The position numbers and the translations under genes were made by a program. From contig JACQJN010000062.1 of the NCBI GenBank assembly GCA_016205085.1, positions 1-13,412 of the forward strand: 13,412 bases of DNA, given 5' to 3'. Shown piece after piece: positions 6,100 through 12,632 of this stretch. Positions within the stretch are counted from its first letter, which is position 1. The number at the start of each line of letters is the position of its first letter. Below the pieces are notes generated by a model. It was not told where the DNA came from, ran no database searches, and saw only the letters and a list, made by a program, of their open reading frames with translations. Origin of the DNA: Elusimicrobiota bacterium. GTDB lineage: Bacteria; Elusimicrobiota; Elusimicrobia; JACQJN01.

Positions 6100-7002
6100 C
6101 TAGAACACTCTTTTTCCCAGCGCCGACAAGATCAATTCCGAAGCCAGCTCCGCAGTCGTGTTGTGCACATCCTCCAAAGGATTGACCTCGGTTATATCCA
6201 AAGAGGTCAGCCATCCCGAATCCGCCACCAGCTCCATAAAAAGATGCGCCTCTCTGTAGGTGATTCCTCCCCGAGTAGGCGTCCCCACTCCCTGGGCCAC
6301 CGTGGGATCCACCACATCGATGTCAAAGCTCACATGAAACCCGGCCGTGGCCTCCGCGGCCTGATGGATGGCCTGATCCGCCACCTTCGCCATCCCGTAG
6401 CGGTCGATCTCTTTCATGCTGAACACACGAATTCCGGACTTGCGGACCAGTTCCTTCTCCTCCTCATCCAAATCCCGAGTACCCACCAAACAGGTGTTCT
6501 GGGATAAAATCTTCCCGGCAAACCCCCCTATATTGGCCAGCCTTTGATCCCCCATTCCCAAAACATGAGCCAGGGGCATGCCATGCACGTTGCCGGAAGG
6601 GCTGGAAGCAGGCGTGTTCATGTCTCCATGAGCGTCCATCCAAATCAAACCGATCTTCTTGTCCTTCTGCCTAAAATGTTTTGCCACCCCCGAAATGGAT
6701 CCCATCGCCAGAGAATGATCCCCACCCAAAACAACCGGGATACTCTTCTTTTTCAGGCAGCCCTGAACCGTCTCGCACAGTCTCTCGCAAACCCTGGCAA
6801 TCGCCGCGGCGTGTTTTTTCTTGCGAGGCCCCGCAGAAGCGGGAGTCGGGATTTCCACATCCCCGCAGTCCTGGACCTCATAGCCCAGCTTCTCAATATC
6901 TTTGATTAAATTCGTCCGGCGAATAGCTCCGGGGCCTCCCGAAGCTCCCTTCTTGCTGGCTCCCAAATCCAAAGGGACACCGATGACAGAGACACCTTTC
7001 AT
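6100..7002 (-). CDS. Arginase (ureohydrolase family)
   Basis: This 300-residue ureohydrolase is predicted to split L-arginine into ornithine and urea using a binuclear manganese centre. All metal ligands are visible: GGDHS (H96), DAHGDMNTP (D123, H125, D127) and SFDIDVVDP (D227, D229). The segment GNVHGMPLAHVLG with H140 and the E272 in the EVNP motif match arginase rather than agmatinase. So do the N-terminal GVPLDLGASKKG and the ending NTTAELASELILSALG. It starts three bases after the gap stop codon with no obvious ribosome-binding site, which implies coupling to gap. Its place inside a glycolytic operon is odd. Agmatinase or formiminoglutamase activity is a less likely alternative. Confidence 0.92.
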   Translation of the reverse strand: MKGVSVIGVPLDLGASKKGASGGPGAIRRTNLIKDIEKLGYEVQDCGDVEIPTPASAGPRKKKHAAAIARVCERLCETVQGCLKKKSIPVVLGGDHSLAMGSISGVAKHFRQKDKKIGLIWMDAHGDMNTPASSPSGNVHGMPLAHVLGMGDQRLANIGGFAGKILSQNTCLVGTRDLDEEEKELVRKSGIRVFSMKEIDRYGMAKVADQAIHQAAEATAGFHVSFDIDVVDPTVAQGVGTPTRGGITYREAHLFMELVADSGWLTSLDITEVNPLEDVHNTTAELASELILSALGKRVF

Positions 7003-7005
7003 GTG

Positions 7006-8040
7006 CTAACGCTTTACGGCAACCGCAGCCTTCGGCTGTTTGGTAGCAATAAAAGCAGTCAAATCCACCACCCGGTTGGCGTACCCCCACTCATTGTCAT
7101 ACCAACCGAACACCTTGACCAGATTGCCTTCCATGACATCCGTAAGTGTAGAATCGAATATGCAGCTGGAGGAGTTGCCGTTAAAATCCTTGGAAACCAA
7201 GGGAGCCTCCAGATACTGCAAATATCGCTTGAGTTTGGCCCCCTGGGAAGCCTTCCTAAAAGCCGCGTTGACCTCCTCTTTGGTGGTATTCCGACTCACC
7301 TCCGCCGCAAAATCCACTAAAGACACATTGGGAGTAGGCACCCGAATGGCTATCCCGTTGAGTTTTCCTTTCAGTTCCGGGATGACCAGGCCAATCGCCC
7401 GCGCCGCTCCCGTAGAGGTGGGGATCATGGAAAGCCCGGCTGCCCTGGCCCGCCTTAAATCCTTATGCGGGAAATCCAAAATCACCTGGTCATTGGTATA
7501 GGAATGGATGGTGGTCATGAGCCCCTTTTTGACCTCGAAATTCTCATGCAGAATCTTCACCAAGGGAGCCAGACAGTTGGTGGTGCAGGAAGCGTTGGAT
7601 AGCACAAAATGCTTCTCCGGATCAAACCGATCCTCATTGATGCCCATGCAGACGGTGATATCCTCTCCTTTGGCCGGAGCCGAAATAATGACACGGCCTG
7701 CTCCCGCCCCGAGATGGGCCTTGGCTTTATCAGCCTCGGTGAATCGCCCCGTGGATTCGATCACCAAATCCACCCCCAAAGACTTCCAGGGAAGCTGAGC
7801 AGGATCTTTCTGAGCAATCACCTCAATCTTCTGACCTCCCACCTGGATCGCCGAGCCTGAAACTTCTACCGGATCGGGATAAATCCCGAACGTGGAATCG
7901 TATTTTAAAAGGTACGCCAGCGTGGCGGCATCCGTCAGATCGTTCACCGCCACAAACTGAATCTCCGGCCGCTGGATGCCCGCCCACAACACCAGTCTTC
8001 CAATCCTCCCAAAACCGTTGATCCCAACTTTAATAGGCAT
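7006..8040 (-). CDS. gap: Glyceraldehyde-3-phosphate dehydrogenase, type I
   Basis: This cytoplasmic enzyme oxidises and phosphorylates glyceraldehyde-3-phosphate to 1,3-bisphosphoglycerate. The product is 344 residues, slightly longer than the usual 330-340 because of a C-terminal tail. The Rossmann motif INGFGRIGR is at 7-15. N33-D34 after the second strand suggests NAD preference. The catalytic SNASCTTNCLAP contains C152, and TTIHSYTNDQ contains the catalytic H179. WYDNEWGYANRVVDL closes the domain. A strong ribosome-binding site, AAGGAGG (8046-8052), lies five bases before ATG 8040. It is the first gene of the minus-strand operon gap-arginase-pgk-secG and diverges from the radical SAM operon across a 96-base shared promoter region. 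Confidence 0.98.
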   Translation of the reverse strand: MPIKVGINGFGRIGRLVLWAGIQRPEIQFVAVNDLTDAATLAYLLKYDSTFGIYPDPVEVSGSAIQVGGQKIEVIAQKDPAQLPWKSLGVDLVIESTGRFTEADKAKAHLGAGAGRVIISAPAKGEDITVCMGINEDRFDPEKHFVLSNASCTTNCLAPLVKILHENFEVKKGLMTTIHSYTNDQVILDFPHKDLRRARAAGLSMIPTSTGAARAIGLVIPELKGKLNGIAIRVPTPNVSLVDFAAEVSRNTTKEEVNAAFRKASQGAKLKRYLQYLEAPLVSKDFNGNSSSCIFDSTLTDVMEGNLVKVFGWYDNEWGYANRVVDLTAFIATKQPKAAVAVKR

Positions 8041-8069
8041 AAATCCCTCCTTCTTAGAGACCCGAAGTC

Positions 8070-8075
8070 ATCATA
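8070..8075 (-). promoter_or_regulatory. gap: Candidate -10 box for the gap operon
   Basis: TATGAT on the minus strand matches the -10 consensus at five of six positions. It would start a leader of about 20 nt carrying the AAGGAGG ribosome-binding site of gap. The -35 region is not recognisable. It lies within 30-50 bases of the divergent radical SAM promoter, so the two units could influence each other. Confidence 0.35.
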
Positions 8076-8099
8076 CAAAAAATAGAAGCGCCAATTTTA

Positions 8100-8139
8100 T
8101 TGCTGCACGATGTAATTTTATATATACTACCGCATTGTG
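8100..8139 (+). promoter_or_regulatory. Promoter of the radical SAM operon with leaderless GTG start
   Basis: TTGCTG (8100-8105, four of six matches to the -35 consensus) and TATACT (8123-8128, five of six) are separated by the ideal 17 bases. The expected transcription start, six to eight bases after the -10, falls at 8135-8137, and GTG at 8137 is the start codon. An in-frame stop (8113-8115) upstream and the Cys motif at codon 10 leave no other normal start, so a leaderless mRNA is likely. Confidence 0.65.
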
Positions 8140-8973
8140 CAGTCCGTTTTTGTCGGCTTCCGCTGCAACAATGCCTGCGTGTTTTGCGCCCAGGGCAACC
8201 TCAGGTCCACTGAACCACCTCTGACAAATTCTTCCGTTCTCCAAAAAATCCGTCAAATCATTCAATCTGCCCTCTTTAAAAGCGAACTGGCCTTCGTAGG
8301 TGGTGAACCGACTCTGCATCAGGAACTTCCTGGTTGGATATCGGAGGCTAAGCACTTGGGAGCTAAATGGATTCTGGTCCAAACCAATGGCCGCCGGTTG
8401 ACCTATCCCGGGTACGCGCACACTCTGAAAAAAGCCGGCGCCGACGCCTTGGATGTTTCGTTACAAGGTTCCACAACCGCCATGCATGACTACCACACGA
8501 ATGTCCCGGGAAGTTGTGCCCAAACTCTTTTAGGCATAGAACGAGCCTGCAAAGCCGGAATGCAGGTGGGCACCACTACCGTCATCACGCGTTCTAATTT
8601 CAGGCACCTGGAGGAGATCGTGCGCCTGGCTCATTCTAAAGGAGTTCGAGCCGTTCATCTGGATCTGGCGACGCCGTACGGCAAAGCCTATACCCATTGG
8701 GCCAGGATCGTGCCTGCTATGGAATTAGCGCGTCCCTACTTGATCTCAGCCGTCCGAACTGCAAGAACCCTCGGTCTGAAGGTAAACTCTCATAAACTAT
8801 TTGCGGGTCTAGGAGAAGTGGAACCTCGACCTTCTCCCCTCTCCGATTTTAAAGATCAAACAAGATACGCTCCCTCCCAGCGCCCCGCTCCCGGCCACGG
8901 GGAAATCCACACCCCCCAAAAGAAAACCGGAGAGTCCCTCCAGGAGATCTTTCCCGCCTTGTTCCATGGCTAA
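8137..8973 (+). CDS. Radical SAM protein 1 of the cluster (no C-terminal Cys motif)
   Basis: This 278-residue radical SAM enzyme should bind a 4Fe-4S cluster through C10, C14 and C17 (CNNACVFC) and S-adenosylmethionine through GGEP (55-58). VQTNGR (81-86) and VSLQG followed by MHD and PGS are shared with proteins 3 and 4 of the operon, so these three arose by duplication. In protein 3 the TIM-barrel core is followed by a cysteine-rich end. Here the last 50 residues are proline-rich and hydrophilic, with no cysteine. It thus lacks an auxiliary-cluster site and may be specialised or act as a partner subunit. The GTG start is forced by an upstream stop. It overlaps the next gene by eight bases. 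The substrate is unknown. Confidence 0.88.
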   Translation: MQSVFVGFRCNNACVFCAQGNLRSTEPPLTNSSVLQKIRQIIQSALFKSELAFVGGEPTLHQELPGWISEAKHLGAKWILVQTNGRRLTYPGYAHTLKKAGADALDVSLQGSTTAMHDYHTNVPGSCAQTLLGIERACKAGMQVGTTTVITRSNFRHLEEIVRLAHSKGVRAVHLDLATPYGKAYTHWARIVPAMELARPYLISAVRTARTLGLKVNSHKLFAGLGEVEPRPSPLSDFKDQTRYAPSQRPAPGHGEIHTPQKKTGESLQEIFPALFHG

Positions 8974-9910
8974 TATAGGCTATATGCAGGTGGTCCGGCA
9001 CTGCAATCAGTACTGCCGGTTCTGCTCCAACCCCGAGACGGAATATATGCTGGATGTGCAGACCGCCTACCGCCAGATTGACGATTTCGTGCGGAGAGGC
9101 TACTTCGGAATTATTTTAACCGGCGGCGAACCCAGCCTCTCCCCCCATATCCCTGAAATCACCCGCTACGCTGTCCAAAAAGGACTGCATGTTCGGATGA
9201 TCACCAACGGCTCCAAAATCGCGGAAATGAGCATTTTAAAAAGCTTCGTGGAAGTGGGACTCAAACACTACCACGTCTCCATCCACTCCTGCCGTCCGGA
9301 GGTGGAGGATTTTTTAACCGGAATCCGCGGATCGCATGAGCGAGCCATCAAAGCTCTGGAAAATCTGGGCCAGGTTCAAGACCAGGAAGTGGACGTCAAC
9401 ATCAACACCGTCATCAACGCCTACAATTGCGACCATCTGGATGAAACAGTGCGTTTTTTTACAGCTCGTTTTCCTTTTCTCCGCCACTTTGTTTGGAATA
9501 ATCTGGATCCTTCCATGGGCCGTGCTGAAACCAACCGCGACACCGCTCCCCGTTTAAGGGCCCTGGAGGTTTCCCTCAATAAAGCCATGCGCCATCTGCA
9601 TGAAACCGGACGTACATTCCGGGTAGAACGAGTGCCTCTCTGTTTTATGCCCGAGTTTGCCCATTGCTCCACGGAAACGCGCAAAATCATCAAAGGAGAG
9701 GAGCGTATCGTTCATTTTCTGGATGAAAAAGGAACCATCCGCCAAACAGACTTCGAACATTTAAAAACATCGGTGTGCAAGGTATGCACCCTCAACGAAA
9801 TCTGCGGGGGCTTATTCGAACTTGGAAGTTGGTACGATCCTGAAGAATTAGCTCCCGTATTCATTCCCAAGGAGCCCATCCTTCAAAAGGTGCTGGCAGA
9901 ACATGATTGA
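8966..9910 (+). CDS. Radical SAM protein 2 of the cluster, SPASM-like end
   Basis: This 314-residue protein has a radical SAM core with C13, C17 and C20 (CNQYCRFC), LTGGEPSL (51-58) and MITNG (78-82). It is the most divergent of the four: it lacks the SLHG...HD...PGS signature of proteins 1, 3 and 4 and has VSIHSC instead. The C-terminal part has C226 and C234, then CKVCTLNEICGG (C271, C274, C280). That last pattern resembles SPASM/twitch-type endings, which hold an auxiliary iron-sulfur cluster in peptide- and protein-modifying enzymes such as PqqE or anSME. The ATG overlaps the end of gene 1 by eight bases and has no close ribosome-binding site (AGGAG lies 19 bases before it), which suggests translational coupling. 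The substrate is unknown. Confidence 0.9.
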   Translation: MANIGYMQVVRHCNQYCRFCSNPETEYMLDVQTAYRQIDDFVRRGYFGIILTGGEPSLSPHIPEITRYAVQKGLHVRMITNGSKIAEMSILKSFVEVGLKHYHVSIHSCRPEVEDFLTGIRGSHERAIKALENLGQVQDQEVDVNINTVINAYNCDHLDETVRFFTARFPFLRHFVWNNLDPSMGRAETNRDTAPRLRALEVSLNKAMRHLHETGRTFRVERVPLCFMPEFAHCSTETRKIIKGEERIVHFLDEKGTIRQTDFEHLKTSVCKVCTLNEICGGLFELGSWYDPEELAPVFIPKEPILQKVLAEHD

Positions 9911-10811
9911 CCGCATGGACCTAAAAGTGGGATTCCAATGCAACAACCGCTGCCTCTTCTGCGTCCAGGGAGACAAGAGGCTGCGGCACCCCTCCAGAAA
10001 AATAGAGGATCTCATTTTAAAACTCGAAGAAGGGATGCAGCAAGGAATACGCAGTTTGGTGGTCACAGGAGGAGAACCCACTCTCCATCCTTTAGTCCTG
10101 GAAGTGGTGTCGAAAGCCAGAGCTTTGGGTTTTACCACAGTACAAATTCAAACCAACGGCCGTTTGTTCGCCTATGAAGCCGCCTGTCGCAGATTCATCC
10201 AAGCCGGCGCGACGGAGTTCTCCCCTTCTTTGCATGGCTCCTCACCTCAAATGCATGACTTTCTCACCCAGGTTCCCGGCAGCTTTTTGCAGACCATGGC
10301 GGGTATCCGAAATCTCAAGCAACTGGGCCAGCAGGTACTCACGAACACGGTGATCACTCAACACAACTACCACGATTTGCCCGACATAGCACGGCTCCTG
10401 ACAGGTCTTCAGATAGACCAAATGCAGTTTGCCTTCGTCCATATTTTAGGAGAGGCGGAAAAAAACAGTTTCTGGCTGATCCCGAGCAAAAGCCTTTTAC
10501 AGCCCTATCTCTTGAAAGCCTTGGCCCAAGGACGAAAGGCTGGGGTGCGCGTCATGACGGAGGCCATCCCGCCCTGCCTTCTCCCTGGATTTGAAGACTG
10601 TGCCGCGGAATGGATCATGCCCTCCACTCTTGTCTATGACGCGGAAGCCACCATCGATTACCTCCGTTACCGCAAGACGGATGGAAAGGGGTTAGGCCCT
10701 CGCTGCCAGGAATGCGTTTGGGCTTGCCGGTGCGAAGGCCCATGGAAGGAATACCCCTCCCATTTCGGCTGGGAAGACTTCAGGCCCATCCTTAAACCTA
10801 TCGAGAAATGA
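9903..10811 (+). CDS. Radical SAM protein 3 of the cluster, Cys-rich end
   Basis: This 302-residue radical SAM enzyme has C13, C17 and C20 (CNNRCLFC), GGEPTLHP (56-63), QTNGR (83-87) and the signature SLHGSSPQMHDF...PGSFLQT (109-131) shared with proteins 1 and 4. The C-terminal half has PCLLPGFEDC (C225, C233) and CQECVWACRCEG (C268, C271, C275, C277), a likely site for an auxiliary iron-sulfur cluster. ATG 9903 overlaps the preceding gene by eight bases; the next in-frame ATG, at 9915, is a possible alternative. Its stop overlaps the next start as ATGA. It is the most regular member of the paralogous trio, so protein 1 looks like a shortened version of it. The substrate is unknown. Confidence 0.9.
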   Translation: MIDRMDLKVGFQCNNRCLFCVQGDKRLRHPSRKIEDLILKLEEGMQQGIRSLVVTGGEPTLHPLVLEVVSKARALGFTTVQIQTNGRLFAYEAACRRFIQAGATEFSPSLHGSSPQMHDFLTQVPGSFLQTMAGIRNLKQLGQQVLTNTVITQHNYHDLPDIARLLTGLQIDQMQFAFVHILGEAEKNSFWLIPSKSLLQPYLLKALAQGRKAGVRVMTEAIPPCLLPGFEDCAAEWIMPSTLVYDAEATIDYLRYRKTDGKGLGPRCQECVWACRCEGPWKEYPSHFGWEDFRPILKPIEK

Positions 10812-12274
10812 ACGTCAAAGGATTGCTTGAACTGATCAGCCAAAAAAACATCACGGACATCCATCTCCGCACCGGTTTCCCCCCCATTCTTCGCCGGCAA
10901 GGAATGCTGACCCTGGCCACCGGCATCAAACCCGTCGTGGCCGGACAAGTCCGCCGCCTGGCTTTCGATCTGATGGATAAAAAACAAACGAAGGCTTTTC
11001 AAAACAAAGAAGAAATTGATTTTTCCACCTGCCTGGAGGGACTGCCTCGTTTTAAAGTAAAGCTCTTTAAACAAGAAGGGCAGCCAGCCCTCACTCTGCG
11101 CGATCTATCTAAAAGTCCTCAACACCCCTCCCTGAACTCCCCTCCTGTCAAACGCCACTGGGTCCGGTTGACCCGGGTCTGTAACGATAAATGCAATTTT
11201 TGCCTGGATTCCGAAGCCCAGAACGGGACCTCCCTGCCGATGCACGCCATTCTGGAAGACTTGAAAAAAGGTCGAGATCAAGGATTAACCCGAGTCGTCC
11301 TAAGCGGTGGAGAGCCAACCGTCCATCCCGACTTCATTGAAATCGTCCGAAAGACAAGGGAGCTAGGCTATACCCACATCCAGACGGTCACCAACGGCCG
11401 CCGGATGTGCTACAAAGAGTTTCTCTTAGACTGCGTTGTGGCAGGACTGACCGAAGTCACATTCTCTCTACATGGACATACCCCGGAACTGCATGACAGC
11501 CAGACAGGTTCCCCAGGCTCCTTCCTTCAAGGGCTTGTGGCCCTGCGGCAGGCGTTGCAGATACCCAAATTGATCGTCAGTGTGGATACCGTGATCTCCA
11601 GGCAGAATGTCCGGCACCTGCGGGACATACTGGATTTTTTTATCCGGCAAGGAGTTCGGGAATTTGATCTTCTCCAAGTCATCCCGTTTGGAGCCGCCTG
11701 GGATAACCAAGACCTGCTTTTTTATGATGTGGAAGCGGAGCTTCCCCATCTGCGTCGGGCCCTGGATCTTTCCAAGCGAGGAGACATCGTCATATGGACC
11801 AATCGACTCAAGCCCCAGTACTTAGAGGGCTACGAGGATTTAATCCAGCCTCCTACCAAACTGCATGATGAATACAAAGGTCGGGGCCTCATGTTCGAAA
11901 ACTTCCTAAAATTAGGAATCAAACCTACTTGTTGGGGAAGATGCCCCCACTGCTTTTTGGAAAACAGCTGCAAAGATATCCTTAAAATTCAACAGGAAGG
12001 ACAGCTAAACAGCTATCCTGTTCCGGAATGTCTCAAAGATCATCCTGAAACACTCATCGTTCAAGACGGCTCGGCTTGCCCAACGCTCAATCACCGTCCC
12101 GACATTCAAATGAAGGATTTTGTCAATTTCTACATCCAGCACCGCTACTTTGTGAAGGGATCGGCCTGTAAAAACTGCAACCTAAATCCCACTTGCGCCG
12201 GAGCACACATAGAACACGTCCGCCGCTACGGCTTCCCCAAACCCAAACCCTGGATGCTGACCCATGTCAGCTAA
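10808..12274 (+). CDS. Radical SAM protein 4: PilT N-terminal-like domain fused to radical SAM with extra Cys clusters
   Basis: This 488-residue protein has three parts. Residues 1-100 read like the N-terminal PAS-like domain of PilT/type II secretion ATPases: ITDIHLRTGFPPILRRQG (15-32), a helix LAFDLMDKKQTKAF (51-64), DFSTCLEGLPRFKV (71-84) and ALTLRDL (94-100). The ATPase core is absent, and I see no Walker A or B. From about 117 a radical SAM domain follows: C125, C129, C132 (CNDKCNFC), SGGEPTVHP (166-174), VTNGRR (194-199) and SLHGHTPELHD (220-230). The last third carries C375, C379, C382 and C388, then C408 and C424, then C454, C457 and C463, enough for one or two auxiliary iron-sulfur clusters. 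It overlaps its neighbours by four and eleven bases. The PilT-like part may recruit a pilus or secretion component or a substrate; this is inference. Confidence 0.9.
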   Translation: MNVKGLLELISQKNITDIHLRTGFPPILRRQGMLTLATGIKPVVAGQVRRLAFDLMDKKQTKAFQNKEEIDFSTCLEGLPRFKVKLFKQEGQPALTLRDLSKSPQHPSLNSPPVKRHWVRLTRVCNDKCNFCLDSEAQNGTSLPMHAILEDLKKGRDQGLTRVVLSGGEPTVHPDFIEIVRKTRELGYTHIQTVTNGRRMCYKEFLLDCVVAGLTEVTFSLHGHTPELHDSQTGSPGSFLQGLVALRQALQIPKLIVSVDTVISRQNVRHLRDILDFFIRQGVREFDLLQVIPFGAAWDNQDLLFYDVEAELPHLRRALDLSKRGDIVIWTNRLKPQYLEGYEDLIQPPTKLHDEYKGRGLMFENFLKLGIKPTCWGRCPHCFLENSCKDILKIQQEGQLNSYPVPECLKDHPETLIVQDGSACPTLNHRPDIQMKDFVNFYIQHRYFVKGSACKNCNLNPTCAGAHIEHVRRYGFPKPKPWMLTHVS

Positions 12275-12632
12275 AGCATTAGAAACCATCGTCAGGAAGA
12301 TGTTCAAAATGTTGGACAGCCGAAATTTTTCTGCTTTCCTAGAACTCTTCACATCCGACGCTCAAATCACCCATGCCGACGGCTTAAGAACGACCCCTCA
12401 AGAATTTATTCAGGAAATTCAGAAAATACAGGAGTGGCCCAAGCGATCCCGAACACTTTCTCAATTTCGTTTCAGCAAAAATCCAGCGCACGCATGGGTC
12501 TCCTACCAAAATAAAGTTACGTTTGAGCCAAACCCAGGGCAACCTCTCACGTTCCAATTCTCTGAGACCGCTTTTCTTCGCCGGGTAGAAACCTCCTGGC
12601 ATTTTTTCAGAATCCACTATGAGAAAGAATGA
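12264..12632 (+). CDS. Small NTF2/SnoaL-like fold protein
   Basis: This 122-residue protein has the pattern of SnoaL/DUF4440-type NTF2-like proteins. An N-terminal helix pair (KALETIVRKMFKMLDSRNFSAFLELF) leads into DAQITHADG, then a helix, and then long strands, AWVSYQNKVTF and FSETAFLRRVETSWHFFRIHY. The ending W-F-F-R-I-H-Y is typical of the last strand of this fold. Such proteins form a cone-shaped pocket used by small-molecule enzymes, binding proteins or assembly partners. Nothing here defines its ligand. There is no signal peptide. It overlaps radical SAM gene 4 by 11 bases and the glycosyltransferase gene by 14 bases, so it belongs to the operon and is probably translated by coupling. 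Confidence 0.75.
   Translation: MSAKALETIVRKMFKMLDSRNFSAFLELFTSDAQITHADGLRTTPQEFIQEIQKIQEWPKRSRTLSQFRFSKNPAHAWVSYQNKVTFEPNPGQPLTFQFSETAFLRRVETSWHFFRIHYEKE

Noticed and set aside
6091..6507. Long plus-strand open frames opposite the arginase gene and others opposite gap and pgk
   Set aside because: They lie antisense to genes with complete conserved motifs, have no family resemblance, and follow from the codon bias of the real genes.
8041..8136. Possible RiPP precursor peptide gene before the radical SAM operon
   Set aside because: The 96-base divergent gap holds only promoter elements and the gap ribosome-binding site. No small reading frame with a start and ribosome-binding site fits.
8820..8973. 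Frameshift in radical SAM gene 1 explaining its missing Cys-rich end
   Set aside because: The frame stays open and ends exactly at an eight-base overlap with gene 2, the same overlap as at the next junction. I found no Cys-rich continuation in another frame before gene 2 begins.
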